A stretch of 25,117 bases of DNA, from NCBI GenBank assembly GCA_015680685.1, contig MNCI01017759.1, positions 26,297 to 51,413 of the forward strand. The letters are read 5' to 3'. Each line of letters opens with the position of its first letter. The stretch's first letter is position 1. The notes below the pieces were generated by a model. The model made no database searches. It was given only the letters and a program-made list of their open reading frames with translations, and was not told where the DNA came from. The translations under genes and the position numbers were made by a program. This document shows, one piece after another, positions 1-8,443 of this stretch. This DNA comes from Gnetum montanum. Taxonomy: Eukaryota > Streptophyta > Gnetopsida > Gnetales > Gnetaceae.

Positions 1-117
1 ACTTTTACGAAATTCAAATAGACGTTCATTATTTCGGATCTCTCCCTTACAATTCAGTCATGGGGGAGATGGCCACCTATGCTAATCATTGGAGGCCCTC
101 AGTTCTATTACATTTTT

Positions 118-447
118 TGTATAACATATTTTTGTTTTACACGTTTTTGTTTTACAAGTTTTTGTTTTACACATTTTTGTTTTGCATTTTTTGTTTTACA
201 CATTTTTGTTTTACAGTTTTTGTTTTACACGTTTTTGTTTAACACATTTTCGTTTTACATATTTTTGTTTTACATGTTTTTGTTTTACACATTTTTGTTT
301 TACACGTTTTTGTTTTACAAGTTTTTGTCTTACACATTTTTGTCTTACACGTTTTTGTTTTACAAGTTTTTCTTTTACAGTTTTTGTTTTACATGTTTTT
401 GTTTTACAAATTTCTTTAACTTTTCTTGTTTTTGTTTTACAACATCG
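118..447 (+). repeat. T-rich 15-bp minisatellite
   Basis: About twenty units of a 14-15 bp motif, consensus CACRTTTTTGTTTTA, run head to tail. Units differ mainly in the dinucleotide before the T-run (ACG, AAG, ACA, ATG), and the order ACG-AAG-ACA recurs, so there is a hint of a 45-bp higher-order period. The strand is strongly asymmetric, T-rich on plus. Because most units are a multiple of three and lack stops, all three plus frames stay open and give Phe/Cys-rich translations; these are artefacts. It lies just upstream of copy 1 of the 3' retrotransposon region, where copy 3 also has a T-rich stretch (22965-23065). Confidence 0.93.
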
Positions 448-468
448 TTATAATTTTTCTTTCTTTGC

Positions 469-484
469 GTGTGTGTGTGTGTGT
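469..484 (+). repeat. (GT)8 microsatellite
   Basis: A short GT dinucleotide run directly after the T-rich minisatellite. It is a simple-sequence repeat with no visible function. Confidence 0.9.
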
Positions 485-1788
485 TATCCATCCTGTAAGT
501 TTGTCACCCAATAAGTGTTCTTCATGATGGTATGAACTGTTTTCCATTTGTTGCTAATGTTTGGTTTTTACCTTAAAGTTATGATGTTAATACTAAGGTA
601 TGTTCTTTTGATATGGCAGGCAATGAGTCCACTTCATCCATTCATCCACAACATTCTATGGTCTCTCTTAGCTTGGAAATGTACAGTTCCCTTTCTAATA
701 AGAACTCTAATGAATCGGTGATTGGGTATTTTTCAAACTAAGGAAGGACTCAAGGTTTGAAAAGGGTATGACTTCAAGGGAACTTGATGCTTTTGTGTTG
801 GCCATTCTCTTGGGTGCTTGGATGTTTTCTTCTTGATTTTTTTTACCGTTTCGATGTTCCCCAATTATTGGAAGCTGAGTCAAAAAAAATAAGAAGTCTT
901 TGCATGGTGTGGTTCTCACACATAAAAACATAAAAGAAGAAGAACAAAAGAAACAAAGAGAAGAAAAGAAAAAAGTGAGAATTCAAAGCACACCCCTTAG
1001 ACAAAATAATCCCTTGGGCTACAAGCACTGGTTATGGAACTAAAAATGTTCCCTCTAACTAAGGTGCTTCTTGCTTCCCCTTCTCTCCTTCTTCGTTTTG
1101 TCGAAATGGTGGTGGCTCTTGGGTGAAGGCATTCTTGTTATTCAAGGGGATGGATTGGCCGAATGCATTGATGCGAAGTCACTGGATGTGGTTTGTTTGA
1201 GGCCAGAGTTGGAATGAGATTTGCCAAGTCACATTAATCATGAAACACACAAGGGGATGTTCACAACCTTGTTCTTGAGACTCCACTCCATTCTATTCTC
1301 TCCATCCTTCTCTCCATTGTTCACCACATTGCCAGTTGTATCATTAGTGTATATTTTGGTAGATACATCATTTTATTTTTGGTAAATTCTTATGGTTAAG
1401 ACTTTAACTCTTGTTTCACAGGACATTCCCAGAGCCTACAGACTCTTTGAATGTGGGTTTGTCAGGGCATTAAGGACATGAGCTTGCTTTGGGGAGGACT
1501 TACTGGCATTCCTATTTGGTGCATCCATTAAATTCTTTCCCTTAACATTTTTGCGATCCATTTTATTTTGTTCATTTTCTTCTTGACATCTCATCGATGT
1601 CCTAGTTGTCTCTTTTTATCCATCCTTCTTATTCCTTTTCTTTTTCCATTCTCTCACTACCGGAGGTTTGAGATTAGTCATGGGGGTATAGAGCCCAATT
1701 TTTTCGATTTTCTCCTAACCCCTACACCTTTGGTAGTCATCATTAATATATCTCTAGATCCGTAATCAGCCATACCACAACCTAGCCA

Positions 1789-2013
1789 ATGGACCTTTCA
1801 CCGCAGGAAGGTATCAATTACATGATAATTCATTTACCCTTGCTAATACAAGACTATGTTGTGTGTGAAGATGACGATCATGCAATAACGGATCGGATCT
1901 GGAGGAAACACTTGGAAAGGAGCAGTGCTGAAGCAGCTATGCAAGGAGCAAGATCGATGGCACACTTACGGATGGACAACGAAAGGCGTAATCTAGGCAT
2001 TAGCAACAACAAC

Positions 2014-2051
<38 letters not shown>

Positions 2052-2052
2052 G
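1789..2052 (+). CDS. Small conserved-position ORF of the retrotransposon 3' region
   Basis: An 87-residue frame starts at ATG in 'cctagccaatg' and ends just after the CT microsatellite, so its last ten residues are a Ser-Leu run. The counterpart in copy 2 (from 5567) starts at the same aligned ATG and can be aligned codon by codon for about 75 codons without an indel or stop. By hand about one third of residues match, including LLI, VVC, MQG and a Trp-Arg-x-His motif. I recognise no domain. Aligned nucleotide identity is roughly 59 percent, so amino acid conservation is not clearly above neutral. It may be a remnant of an element ORF or a chance open frame. Confidence 0.3.
2017..2049 (+). repeat. 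(CT)n microsatellite in 3' region, copy 1
   Basis: About 16 CT units lie 196 bp before the 3' LTR. The same repeat is at the homologous place in copy 2 (5804-5852), so it belonged to the parent element and was not acquired independently. Confidence 0.95.
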
Positions 2053-2232
2053 CTGTCAAATGAGGCCTAATGTCAATGTAATAAGGTGTTCACTCTTGTT
2101 GTCATGAACACCAGTTTTGTTGTGTCTTGTAATGATGATCTGTTCACATGTCATCCCATTAATTTCATTTGAGTCAATAATCCCATACCTTCCCAATATT
2201 ATTGTAAGGAACTCGAGGACGAGTTTTCATTT

Positions 2233-2245
2233 AGTCATGGGGGTA
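2233..2245 (+). promoter_or_regulatory. Polypurine tract of LTR1 element
   Basis: The motif 'agtcatgggggta' directly abuts the TG that opens LTR1. The same motif (agtcgtgggggta) abuts LTR2. Placement immediately 5' of a 3' LTR is that of the plus-strand primer of LTR retrotransposons. It is short and G-rich, with a preceding TCAT. A near-identical motif sits at 1675, inside the 3' region. Confidence 0.65.
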
Positions 2246-2252
2246 TGATGGG

Positions 2253-2331
2253 ATGCGATATCGCATGGGTTGTGATATCGCATCCCTCGCAATATCGCGT
2301 CCTCCCCTGTGATATCGCGTACGCAATATCA
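2253..2331 (+). promoter_or_regulatory. U3 array of GATATCGC palindromes (LTR1)
   Basis: Five copies of GATATCGC or AATATCGC-like sites start at 2257, 2274, 2291, 2311 and 2325, spaced 14-20 bp. The first is embedded in the perfect 14-bp palindrome ATGCGATATCGCAT (2253-2266). The array ends about 15 bp upstream of the TATA box, an enhancer-like place. LTR2 and the inverted LTR have degraded versions. Confidence 0.7.
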
Positions 2332-2344
2332 TGGTGCACCATCA

Positions 2345-2530
2345 TATATATAAATAAGAGGCATCTCTCCCTTGTTAGTCATCCTAGGCTAAACAATAGG
2401 GAAACTCTGGTAGATTGATCACTGTAGAGATAGAATATTTTCCATGTGCCCGCAGTAGGAGTCCCAAAGTGAATGCATCTTTATTCGAGCAGACATTATA
2501 TCTGAACACAAGTTTGTGTACGGCAATAAA
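2345..2530 (+). promoter_or_regulatory. LTR1 TATA box and polyadenylation signal
   Basis: The TATA-like TATATAAATA (2345-2354) and AATAAA (2525-2530) are about 180 bp apart. The spacing is nearly the same in LTR2 (6180 and 6356), LTR3 (13774 and 13952) and the inverted LTR (about 190 bp), which supports their roles as U3 promoter and R-region poly(A) signal. Confidence 0.7.
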
Positions 2531-3065
2531 GATGAGCTTCGTGGATAAACCTTGCAGTGCATGGAATAGAATTTTATTTACTGTTATTTATTATCTATTA
2601 TTTATTTCTTTATTAGTTGTTAAATATTTATCAACTCCTCTCTCCTAGTTAAGTGCCTCAGTATGACCACTTCGAGCATGTGCATTACGCTTGGTGATCC
2701 CAGCAACGATTAGCGTTTGGTAGCCAAGGTTGCATCGGTTTAGGGTGTGTACGATAAGTGGGAAATAATGTTGATGCTAGGTTAATTTAGACTTAGTTCA
2801 TTAGTTAAAGTTAGTAATTAGTCTTCTCAACCCTTCACCTTGTTAACATAGGAGACAAAAACATAAAAAGATATAAAAATCATATACCTCAGACTTACTT
2901 AACCATACACCGTGAAAACTACAAGTAAGTCTAGGAAGACAACAAATAATTAACCTTAAGCGTTCCATGAGGCGTGTAGGTACTTAGTCTGCAGAGTTCG
3001 ACTGGATCGCGCGTGCTACGCTTGTATTCATATGGTTGAGTGTAGGGGTATCTCGCCACTCATCA

Positions 3066-3165
3066 GTTACTCATTGATCATAGTTTGTTGTCTTCGCACC
3101 TGGACTAGTATTTTCTTTGTCACGTATAGTTTAGTCCAAAGTGAGGTGTATTATATTCATAGGAA
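3066..3165 (-). repeat. Duplicated LTR-interior fragment (about 95 bp)
   Basis: This segment repeats 3531-3625 of the inverted LTR in the same orientation, sharing 'acctggactagtattttc' and the following 'tttgtcacgtatagttta'. It begins exactly where LTR1 ends, and its other end lies inside the short gag-like frame at 3120-3281. It is a second partial LTR copy or a local duplication. Confidence 0.7.
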
Positions 3166-3281
3166 ACCCCTACATTAGATTGGGTACTCCAAACTTCATC
3201 TTCTTCATCATATAATTCGTTGGTTCTCCAATGAATTGCCTTACTAGTTGTTGCATTATCATAGTCTTGTGAGAGAGACAT
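3120..3281 (-). pseudogene. 5' start of gag of the inverted element
   Basis: A 53-codon frame starts with ATG 143 bp inside the element from the end of the inverted LTR, after its primer site. It begins MSLSQDYDNATT and is acidic in the middle (YDEEDEVW). The gag of the LTR3 element also begins MSSS at a comparable distance (161 bp) from its primer site, and also has an early acidic stretch. The frame ends in the duplicated LTR-like segment, so only the first part of gag survives. The position supports a gag N-terminus; sequence similarity between the two starts is slight. Confidence 0.4.
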
Positions 3282-3311
3282 GGTTGTAACTTTATGTGTG
3301 ATTTAATTGCA

Positions 3312-3335
3312 ATTATTATTATTATTATTATTATT
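3312..3335 (+). repeat. (ATT)8 microsatellite
   Basis: Eight ATT units in the untranslated leader of the inverted element, between its primer site and the gag start. Confidence 0.95.
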
Positions 3336-3405
3336 GAAAGATATATCATTGAGGCTTTATTACAGTGATCTTGTATGATGTAACTAATCTAAATAACTAA
3401 CATCA

Positions 3406-3424
3406 TCCTTGGAAATAGCGCCAA
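3406..3424 (-). promoter_or_regulatory. Primer-binding site of the inverted element
   Basis: Read on the minus strand, the 19 bases right after the LTR end are TTGGCGCTATTTCCAAGGA. Plant Ty3 elements such as Athila use a tRNA-Asp site starting TGGCGCCGTTGCCGGGGA. The resemblance and exact placement beside the LTR end support a decayed tRNA-Asp primer site. This makes the neighbouring inverted LTR a 5' LTR. Confidence 0.6.
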
Positions 3425-4255
3425 TGATGAGTGGCAAGGTACCCCTACACTCAACCATACGAATACAAGCGTTTCACCCATGATTTTGTTGAACTCTGTA
3501 GAAGGATTAGTTTTGGTATCTAAATAGTTACTCGCTGCTAGCAGTTCGTTGTCTTTGCACCTGGACTAGTATTTTCTTTGTCACGTATAGTTTAGTTCAG
3601 AGGGAGGTGTATGATATGTTCCTAAACTAATGCTACTCTTGGGGGTGATGGAAAATATCTTTAACTAAGCTAAGAGGAGAAGGGAGAAAGAGTATAAACT
3701 AGCCTAAGTGTGATGAGCATCCATTCCTTAATCATCCATACAGATCTTGGACCTTGTGCACGGCTACTACTAGGATTGCCAAGCACAAATCCTAGGTATG
3801 CTACTAGGTTACCAAGTATCCACACTTAAATACTCGTGATTAATTCATACTCATTCCGTGTTTAAGGAGTTTAGGGTGAAGAGATATTAACTACAAAAGT
3901 AATAAATAACAATAATAATTAAGTAATTAAACTAAGTGAATGCTGCAATGATGAAGTAATCTTAATCTTTATTTCTGGTCATGTGTGTGTCCAAGTACGT
4001 CACACTTGAATAAAGGATGATGTACAATTATAATCATCAAACTACGAGCATGCACTAGGAGAAAGGGTTGAGAGAGAAAAAGGAAATGAACTAACTTCTA
4101 AAACTAACTATTTCTAAAACATAAAAGACTTACTCCTCTCATGTGCCTACATGTGTATTTATAGGCTCACGCAAGAGTCATGTGCCTACATGTTGTATTG
4201 TTGGGCTATGATATAGCGTACCCGATATCGCGGCTTAATGAATCACGATTCATCA
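3425..4255 (-). mobile_element. Inverted 5' LTR (831 bp)
   Basis: On the minus strand it starts TGATGAATC at 4255 and ends CCACTCATCA at 3425. It has the family landmarks: GATATC-type sites near 4210-4229, TATAAATA at 4156-4163, AATAAA at 3968-3973, a 'gcttggcaatcctagtag' segment, and 'atggttgagtgtaggggta' near its 3' end. It is followed by a primer site and a gag-like start, so it is a 5' LTR whose element is truncated after about 360 bp. It lies between the two tandem 3'-region/LTR blocks, in opposite orientation. Confidence 0.85.
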
Positions 4256-5566
4256 GATTTATTCTTACTCATCACATAATAAGTGCTCACGATGGTGGGT
4301 TGTATTATAATAAATGTTGATTACTAATGTTTGGTTTTACCTTTGACTTCCAATGTTGATGCTAAGATATGATTTCTTTTCATAAAATAGGCAATGAGTC
4401 CACGTCATCCATTCATTCATTCAACTCTATGGTCTCCCTTTATTTTGGAAATGTACTATCCCTTTTTCTAAATAAACTTATTAATGAATTTGTGGCTTAG
4501 TATTCTTCCAACCAAGGAAAGATTCAAATGGATTACAAAGGATGTGACTTCAAGGGGATTCAACACATTTGTGCCGACTATTCTCTTGGGTACTTGGATG
4601 TTCTTCATAAAGTCTTCTGCCATTCCACTATCGACCCATATATCAGGAAGTTATCCAACTCAAATAAGTCTTTGCATGGTGTGGTTCTCACATAAAAAAA
4701 TGTGGTGAGGATTCAAATCATACCCTTTAAACATAATAATGGAACATGGGCTACAAGCACTGGTTATGGCACTGGAAAGACATGTTACCCATGCCTGAAG
4801 GTTCCCTCTAACTAGGGCCCTTTCTCGCTTCCTGCTCTCCTATTTGTTTCTTATTGGAATTGTATTTTCTTTATAGAGGGATTCTTGTTGCTTTAGGAGG
4901 ATGGATTAGTCAAGTGTGTTGATGCAAGGTTACTGGATGTGGTTAGTTTGACTCTAGATTTGGGTAGAATTTTATTAAGTCACCTTAATCACATACTACA
5001 CAAGGGACTTTACACAACCTTGATTTTGGGATTCCATCCCATTCTCTTCCCTCATTTTGTATTACTTTCCACATTCCACCTCATTGTTAGTTTTATGATT
5101 ACTCTATATCTTGGTTGATGCATTGTTATTCTTTAGTAAATTCTTGTGGGTAAGTTCTTAATCATTGTTTTCATATGTCATTCTGAGAACCTATAGACTC
5201 TTTGGTTTGTGGGTTTGTCAAGGCAATAAAGGCATGAGCCTACTTTGGGGAGGATCCACTGGCATTCCGTTTTGGTGCAATTGTTATGCTCTTTCCCTTA
5301 AAACATTTCTGCAATTAACTATTTCCCATTTCACCCCATCATTGACATCCATTTTTATTTTTGTTTTTTTTGGCTCCACCATTGTTATTCCTCTTATATT
5401 TCTTATTCTTTAATGTTTTTCATCTTATTGCTACTAGAGGTTCGCTCTTACTCATGGGGGCCCTGTCACAAATTTTTCCATTCCATACTTATCTTACTCC
5501 TACACCTTGGGTAGTTATCAGTCATAAACCTCTAACTCAATATCTGCCATACCCACAACCTAGCCA

Positions 5567-5800
5567 ATGAGCTTTATATTGAGGCAAAGTATTAATTGCA
5601 TTAGGTTTTATCTATCCTTGCTAATTCGTGATGGTGTTGTGTGTGCACATGTTGATTACACAAACAATGGATTGGGATGGAGGGAGCACTCAAGATGGAC
5701 TAGAGCAAAAGCATTCATGCAAGGAACAAGCTTGGTCATGTGGATATGGATGAACAATGGTGTGCATGTCTTCGACATCAGCAGCAATGCACTTTATTTT

Positions 5801-5853
<53 letters not shown>

Positions 5854-5986
5854 AAGCTGTCGAATGAGGGTCTGGATGTCATCTATGTATAGTGTTCACC
5901 ACAATGGGTATGAACACAAATGTTGTAATATATTTGTCGATTCATTCACTGGGCACTTGGAGTCTATCATTCCATGTCACTGTTAG
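5567..5986 (+). CDS. Small conserved-position ORF of the 3' region, copy 2
   Basis: A 139-residue frame opens at the ATG aligned with that at 1789 in copy 1. Residues 1-75 align with copy 1 without gaps; shared residues include LLI, VVC, WR-H and MQG. Residues of the CT microsatellite form a Ser-Leu run, and the frame then continues about 45 codons (CRMRVWMSS onward) where copy 1 has already stopped. No domain, signal peptide or membrane helix is convincing. It ends 84 bp before LTR2. It could be an element ORF remnant or a fortuitous frame. Confidence 0.3.
5804..5852 (+). repeat. (CT)n microsatellite in 3' region, copy 2
   Basis: A run of CT units longer than its counterpart at 2017-2049, at the homologous position, followed in both by 'agctgtcRaatgagg'. 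Confidence 0.95.
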
Positions 5987-6056
5987 ATTGTTGTATAGTC
6001 AATAATCCCATACCTTCCCAATATTTTGTAAGGAACTTGAGGATGAGTTTTCATTT

Positions 6057-6069
6057 AGTCGTGGGGGTA
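6057..6069 (+). promoter_or_regulatory. Polypurine tract of LTR2 element
   Basis: 'agtcgtgggggta' directly precedes the TG of LTR2 and differs from the LTR1 tract by one transition. Confidence 0.65.
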
Positions 6070-6914
6070 TGATGAGTCCCGATATTAGGACTGTGATATT
6101 GCATCTGCGATATCGGGTCCACGATATCGAAGCATGCAAGCCATATCAAACATCTGATACTAGGACTTGTCTCGTTACCTATAAATAATAGACAGGCGTA
6201 CTTGGTTTGGCAATTAGATAGTTAGTTTCTTACCCAAACTCTTGCAGTTTCTCCCTCTCAAAGTTATAATTATTTTTGAGTGCCCATAGTAGGAGTCATA
6301 AAGTGAATGGATCTTTATTCGAGCATTGTGTACTTGAGCACACCTTGTGTCTAGAAATAAAGATGAACTTTGTGATAAACCTTGCAACATTTAGAATAGC
6401 TTAATTAGTTCATTTAATTTTTATTTACTATTATTCCCTACCCTCGTAGTTAATTAATGTTATTTTTATTGATTTGTTAACTTTCCACAAGTAAGCACAC
6501 TCAGTACAACCACTTTGAGCATACGTGGAACACTTGGTAACCTAGTAAGGACTAGCATTTGGTAATCCTCGTAGTGTTACACCAGTTCAGGATGTGTACG
6601 AAGAGTGGGAACGGATGCTGGTGTTAGGACTAGTTAGAGCCTAGTTGATCAGTTAAATTAAATTAGTTACTTAATTACTTCATTTCTCCCTTTTTAGCAC
6701 TAGGACATAAAACATAAAAAGCATAAAAATCATATACCTCAAGTTTACTTAACCATACAATCGTGCCATACAAGTAAGCTTGGGAAGACAACGATTGCCT
6801 AATCCATCATTGTTCTGTGAAGGTGCATAAGCACTTAGTCCTTGGAGTTCGATCAGGTTGCGCGTAACGCTCGTATTCATATGGTTGAGCCTAGGGGTAC
6901 CTCAACGCTCATTA
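6070..6914 (+). mobile_element. LTR2, 3' LTR (845 bp)
   Basis: Starts TGATGAGTCC after the polypurine tract and ends near CATTA at 6914, a one-base decay of CATCA. It has TATAAATAA at 6180-6188, AATAAA at 6356-6361, 'gataaaccttgcaac', 'catatacctcaagtttact', and 'tatggttgagcctaggggtac' near the end, each matching LTR1. GATATC-like sites are at 6081, 6095, 6109 and 6123. No primer site follows, so this is a 3' LTR. Confidence 0.87.
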
Positions 6915-7133
6915 ATTAGTTAAGGTTTGTTACCTTTGACATCATTACAGTCTTATAGTTTGTACTTTCCATTGTGTAAACTATTCAATACTCCTTAATC
7001 TTTCACTGTATTCATTCATTAAATTAAATTTTCTCCATTTTTCAATTTATGAACTTTAACACCCTCTTCTCATGATTTCATACTATTCTTGGTCTTCTAA
7101 ACTTTCATTTGAGCCCAATTTCATCAAAAAATT
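6915..7133. other. AT-rich flank, no feature seen
   Basis: Between LTR2 and the next LTR-like promoter there is AT-rich sequence without an open frame, repeat or recognisable motif. Confidence 0.6.
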
Positions 7134-7417
7134 CATTGTATTTTAAAAGTTTGACCAAAGTCAACAGTGGTCAATAGCTACATCATCGAGGCCTTGTCAA
7201 CATAGTCGACCCTGTTGACAAGGCCCCGTCATCGAGGGCTTGTCAATGCAATACAAAAACTCTATATATACCACTGAGCACTTTGGAATTTTTTGTCATT
7301 TGCTCATAACACACGAGGAATTTTTGCAATTTTTCAAAGCCCAAAACCTCCCAGAGCCCATAACTTTCAAATTGTTTGTCTAAATCACTCTATTTTTTAA
7401 TCTTGTGCTTATCAGAG
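7134..7417 (+). promoter_or_regulatory. LTR-like promoter and untranslated exon 1
   Basis: The segment 7188-7206 (GAGGCCTTGTCAACATAGT) differs from 13742-13760 in the U3 of LTR3 by three transitions only. It forms the left arm of a strong inverted repeat, GCCTTGTCAAC at 7191-7201 against GTTGACAAGGC at 7214-7224. A TATA box (TATATATA, 7263-7270) follows 39 bp later. From about 7290 a leader runs to a good splice donor at 7417/7418. I infer the U3/R part of a related LTR that drives the transposon-protein frame; the left boundary is a guess from the LTR3 spacing. Confidence 0.5.
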
Positions 7418-7726
7418 GTAAGATCTTTATTATGGGGGGCTTAAACCTTAAGGTTTCCAATGCACTTTTCAAAAAAATTTTCTTAACTCCCCTAAGGGTT
7501 AGCAACTTTAATCATACATAAACATCAACTTTTTCCAAGTTAACCCTTCTAACAACCTCCAGGATGATTTATCAAAGAAAAGGTGTAAATAGAAATAACA
7601 ATTAAGTTGATTAAATCAACCATAATCACAACTTAGCTAAGTGTAACTACCCTTGAGAGTTAAGGTATCCCAATTATTTTAAGGTTACACAATGATTGCT
7701 AATCCATGGTTTTATTATGATTGCAG
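7418..7726 (+). other. Leader intron, 309 bp
   Basis: The donor is CAGAG/GTAAGA. The acceptor is TTATGATTGCAG directly before ATG, with a plant-type branch site CTAAT at 7699-7703, 23 nt before the junction. The interior is AT-rich and lacks an open frame. The second copy of the unit has the same TGATTGCAG/ATGGC acceptor and CTAAC at 24804-24808. Two decayed copies keeping the acceptor and branch site argue that splicing was used. Confidence 0.5.
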
Positions 7727-8440
7727 ATGGCACCCAAACAAAAGCGCCTGCAAGAAGGAGAACCCTCGCAACCATGGGAGAAACAACCTAGAGCTGGAAG
7801 GGGCTAGCAAGAACAAGGCCAAGAACAACAAGAGGTGACCCATGCAATGGGACCTCTTCATGAGGAACCCAAATTGGAATCTATTCGACACATTCTAGAA
7901 GAAGAAGTGCCTACTAAACAATCTCAATGAGGTGAAGCATCTGGACTTGTGCCTAGGCTTGAGGTCACTTTGACTCAAGCTTGCCTAGACATCATCAAGT
8001 CCCGAGAGCTCCAAAGATTAGTTCTTTAGGAAATAAACTTTGGGCCATGTTTAGCGAAAGCTCTAGAAGATGTCAAAACACAATTGCAAACCTCTCCCAT
8101 GTGGCCAATCATCATGACAAATGGGGAATGGTACATGGGAGAGACCTATCTCTTCTAGAATAGTTGATGGCCAAGGTCCATTGTAAAGATCAAGGACATT
8201 CAAGTGTCCTACTTGATGGAGGCCATTGCACAGACATTGGGGTTTCCTGACATCAAAACATAGCTAGCGAAGATATCAACAAAAGGTGATCCTAAGGTGA
8301 AAAGGAAGTGGACCCAATGATGATATGGGGTGGACTATAAGGAGTATGGCGCACTCACACTGGCAAAGTGAATTTATTTCAAAATTGCTCCCTATCACCT
8401 CAATCCAACGGTGAGGCCAAGTAAGGTGATTGCCTACATT
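7727..8440 (+). pseudogene. Decayed 'putative plant transposon protein' ORF, copy A
   Basis: From the ATG after the splice acceptor a single frame runs 238 codons with no indel but nine stops; several sit where CAG, CGA or TGG would be one transition away. The N-terminus is basic and Gln-rich (MAPKQKRLQEGEPSQP). A middle block reads EINFGPCLAKALEDV. About residues 152-175 contain IVKIKDIQVSYLMEAIAQTL followed by GFPDI, and residues 214-236 include YHLNPTVRPSKV. These two blocks resemble the VRG..V.....I...LG.P and W..F....L.PT patterns of the plant retrotransposon-associated domain called putative plant transposon protein (Transposase_32 in Pfam, as I remember it). Its biochemical role is unknown. 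It is cut off by a truncated LTR at 8444. Confidence 0.55.
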
Positions 8441-8443
8441 TCA

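Larger units (their letters stand above)
500..2245 (+). mobile_element. Retrotransposon 3' internal region, copy 1
   Basis: This stretch matches 4280-6069 and, more weakly, 23090-24530 over their lengths. Shared landmarks in order are a segment around 'caatgagtccac' (620), 'gacttcaaggg' (770), 'tccctctaacta' (1050), 'gctttggggaggac' (1487), 'cctagccaatg' (1783), a CT microsatellite and 'catgggggta' just before LTR1. No pol-type domain is visible; most is non-coding or unrecognisable, apart from a small open frame at 1789-2052. By position between internal coding sequence and 3' LTR, it is the long 3' region that many plant Ty3 elements carry, which can hold an envelope-like ORF. I cannot show such an ORF here. 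Confidence 0.75.
2246..3065 (+). mobile_element. LTR1, 3' LTR of a Ty3/gypsy-like element (820 bp)
   Basis: It begins TGATG and ends CATCA, the inverted TG..CA ends of an LTR. It aligns with LTR2, LTR3, the inverted LTR at 3425-4255 and the truncated LTR ending at 8730. Conserved features are a TATA box at 2345-2354, 'tagtaggagtc' type sequence near 2454, AATAAA at 2525-2530 followed by a shared 'ataaaccttgcag' segment, and 'atatggttgagtgtaggggta' near the 3' end. A polypurine tract precedes it and no primer site follows, so it is a 3' LTR. The U3 start carries five GATATCGC-like sites. The right flank at 3066 is immediately another element fragment. Confidence 0.88.
4280..6069 (+). mobile_element. 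Retrotransposon 3' internal region, copy 2
   Basis: Homologous to 500-2245 along its whole length, in the same order and strand: 'caatgagtccacgtcatcc' near 4392, 'gtgacttcaaggggatt' near 4548, 'tttgcatggtgtggttctca' near 4670, 'ctactttggggaggatcc' near 5230, 'cctagccaatg' near 5560, the CT repeat and the polypurine tract. The 4484-4708 frame includes a TSRGFNTFVP segment, but copy 1 does not support a common protein, so I do not call a gene there. It shares 'ccatgcctgaaggtt' (4786) with copy 3 (about 23490), which copy 1 lacks. Confidence 0.75.

Noticed and set aside
118-447. CRISPR-like array
   Set aside because: Units are directly adjacent, there are no spacers, and the context is plant nuclear DNA.
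60-514. Three overlapping Phe/Cys/Thr-rich plus-strand frames of 60-124 residues
   Set aside because: They are translations of the 15-bp minisatellite in three frames; a repeat length divisible by three without stops keeps all frames open.
707-1028. Two overlapping minus-strand frames
   Set aside because: They fall in the plus-oriented 3' region, have no counterpart in copies 2 or 3, and are low in complexity.
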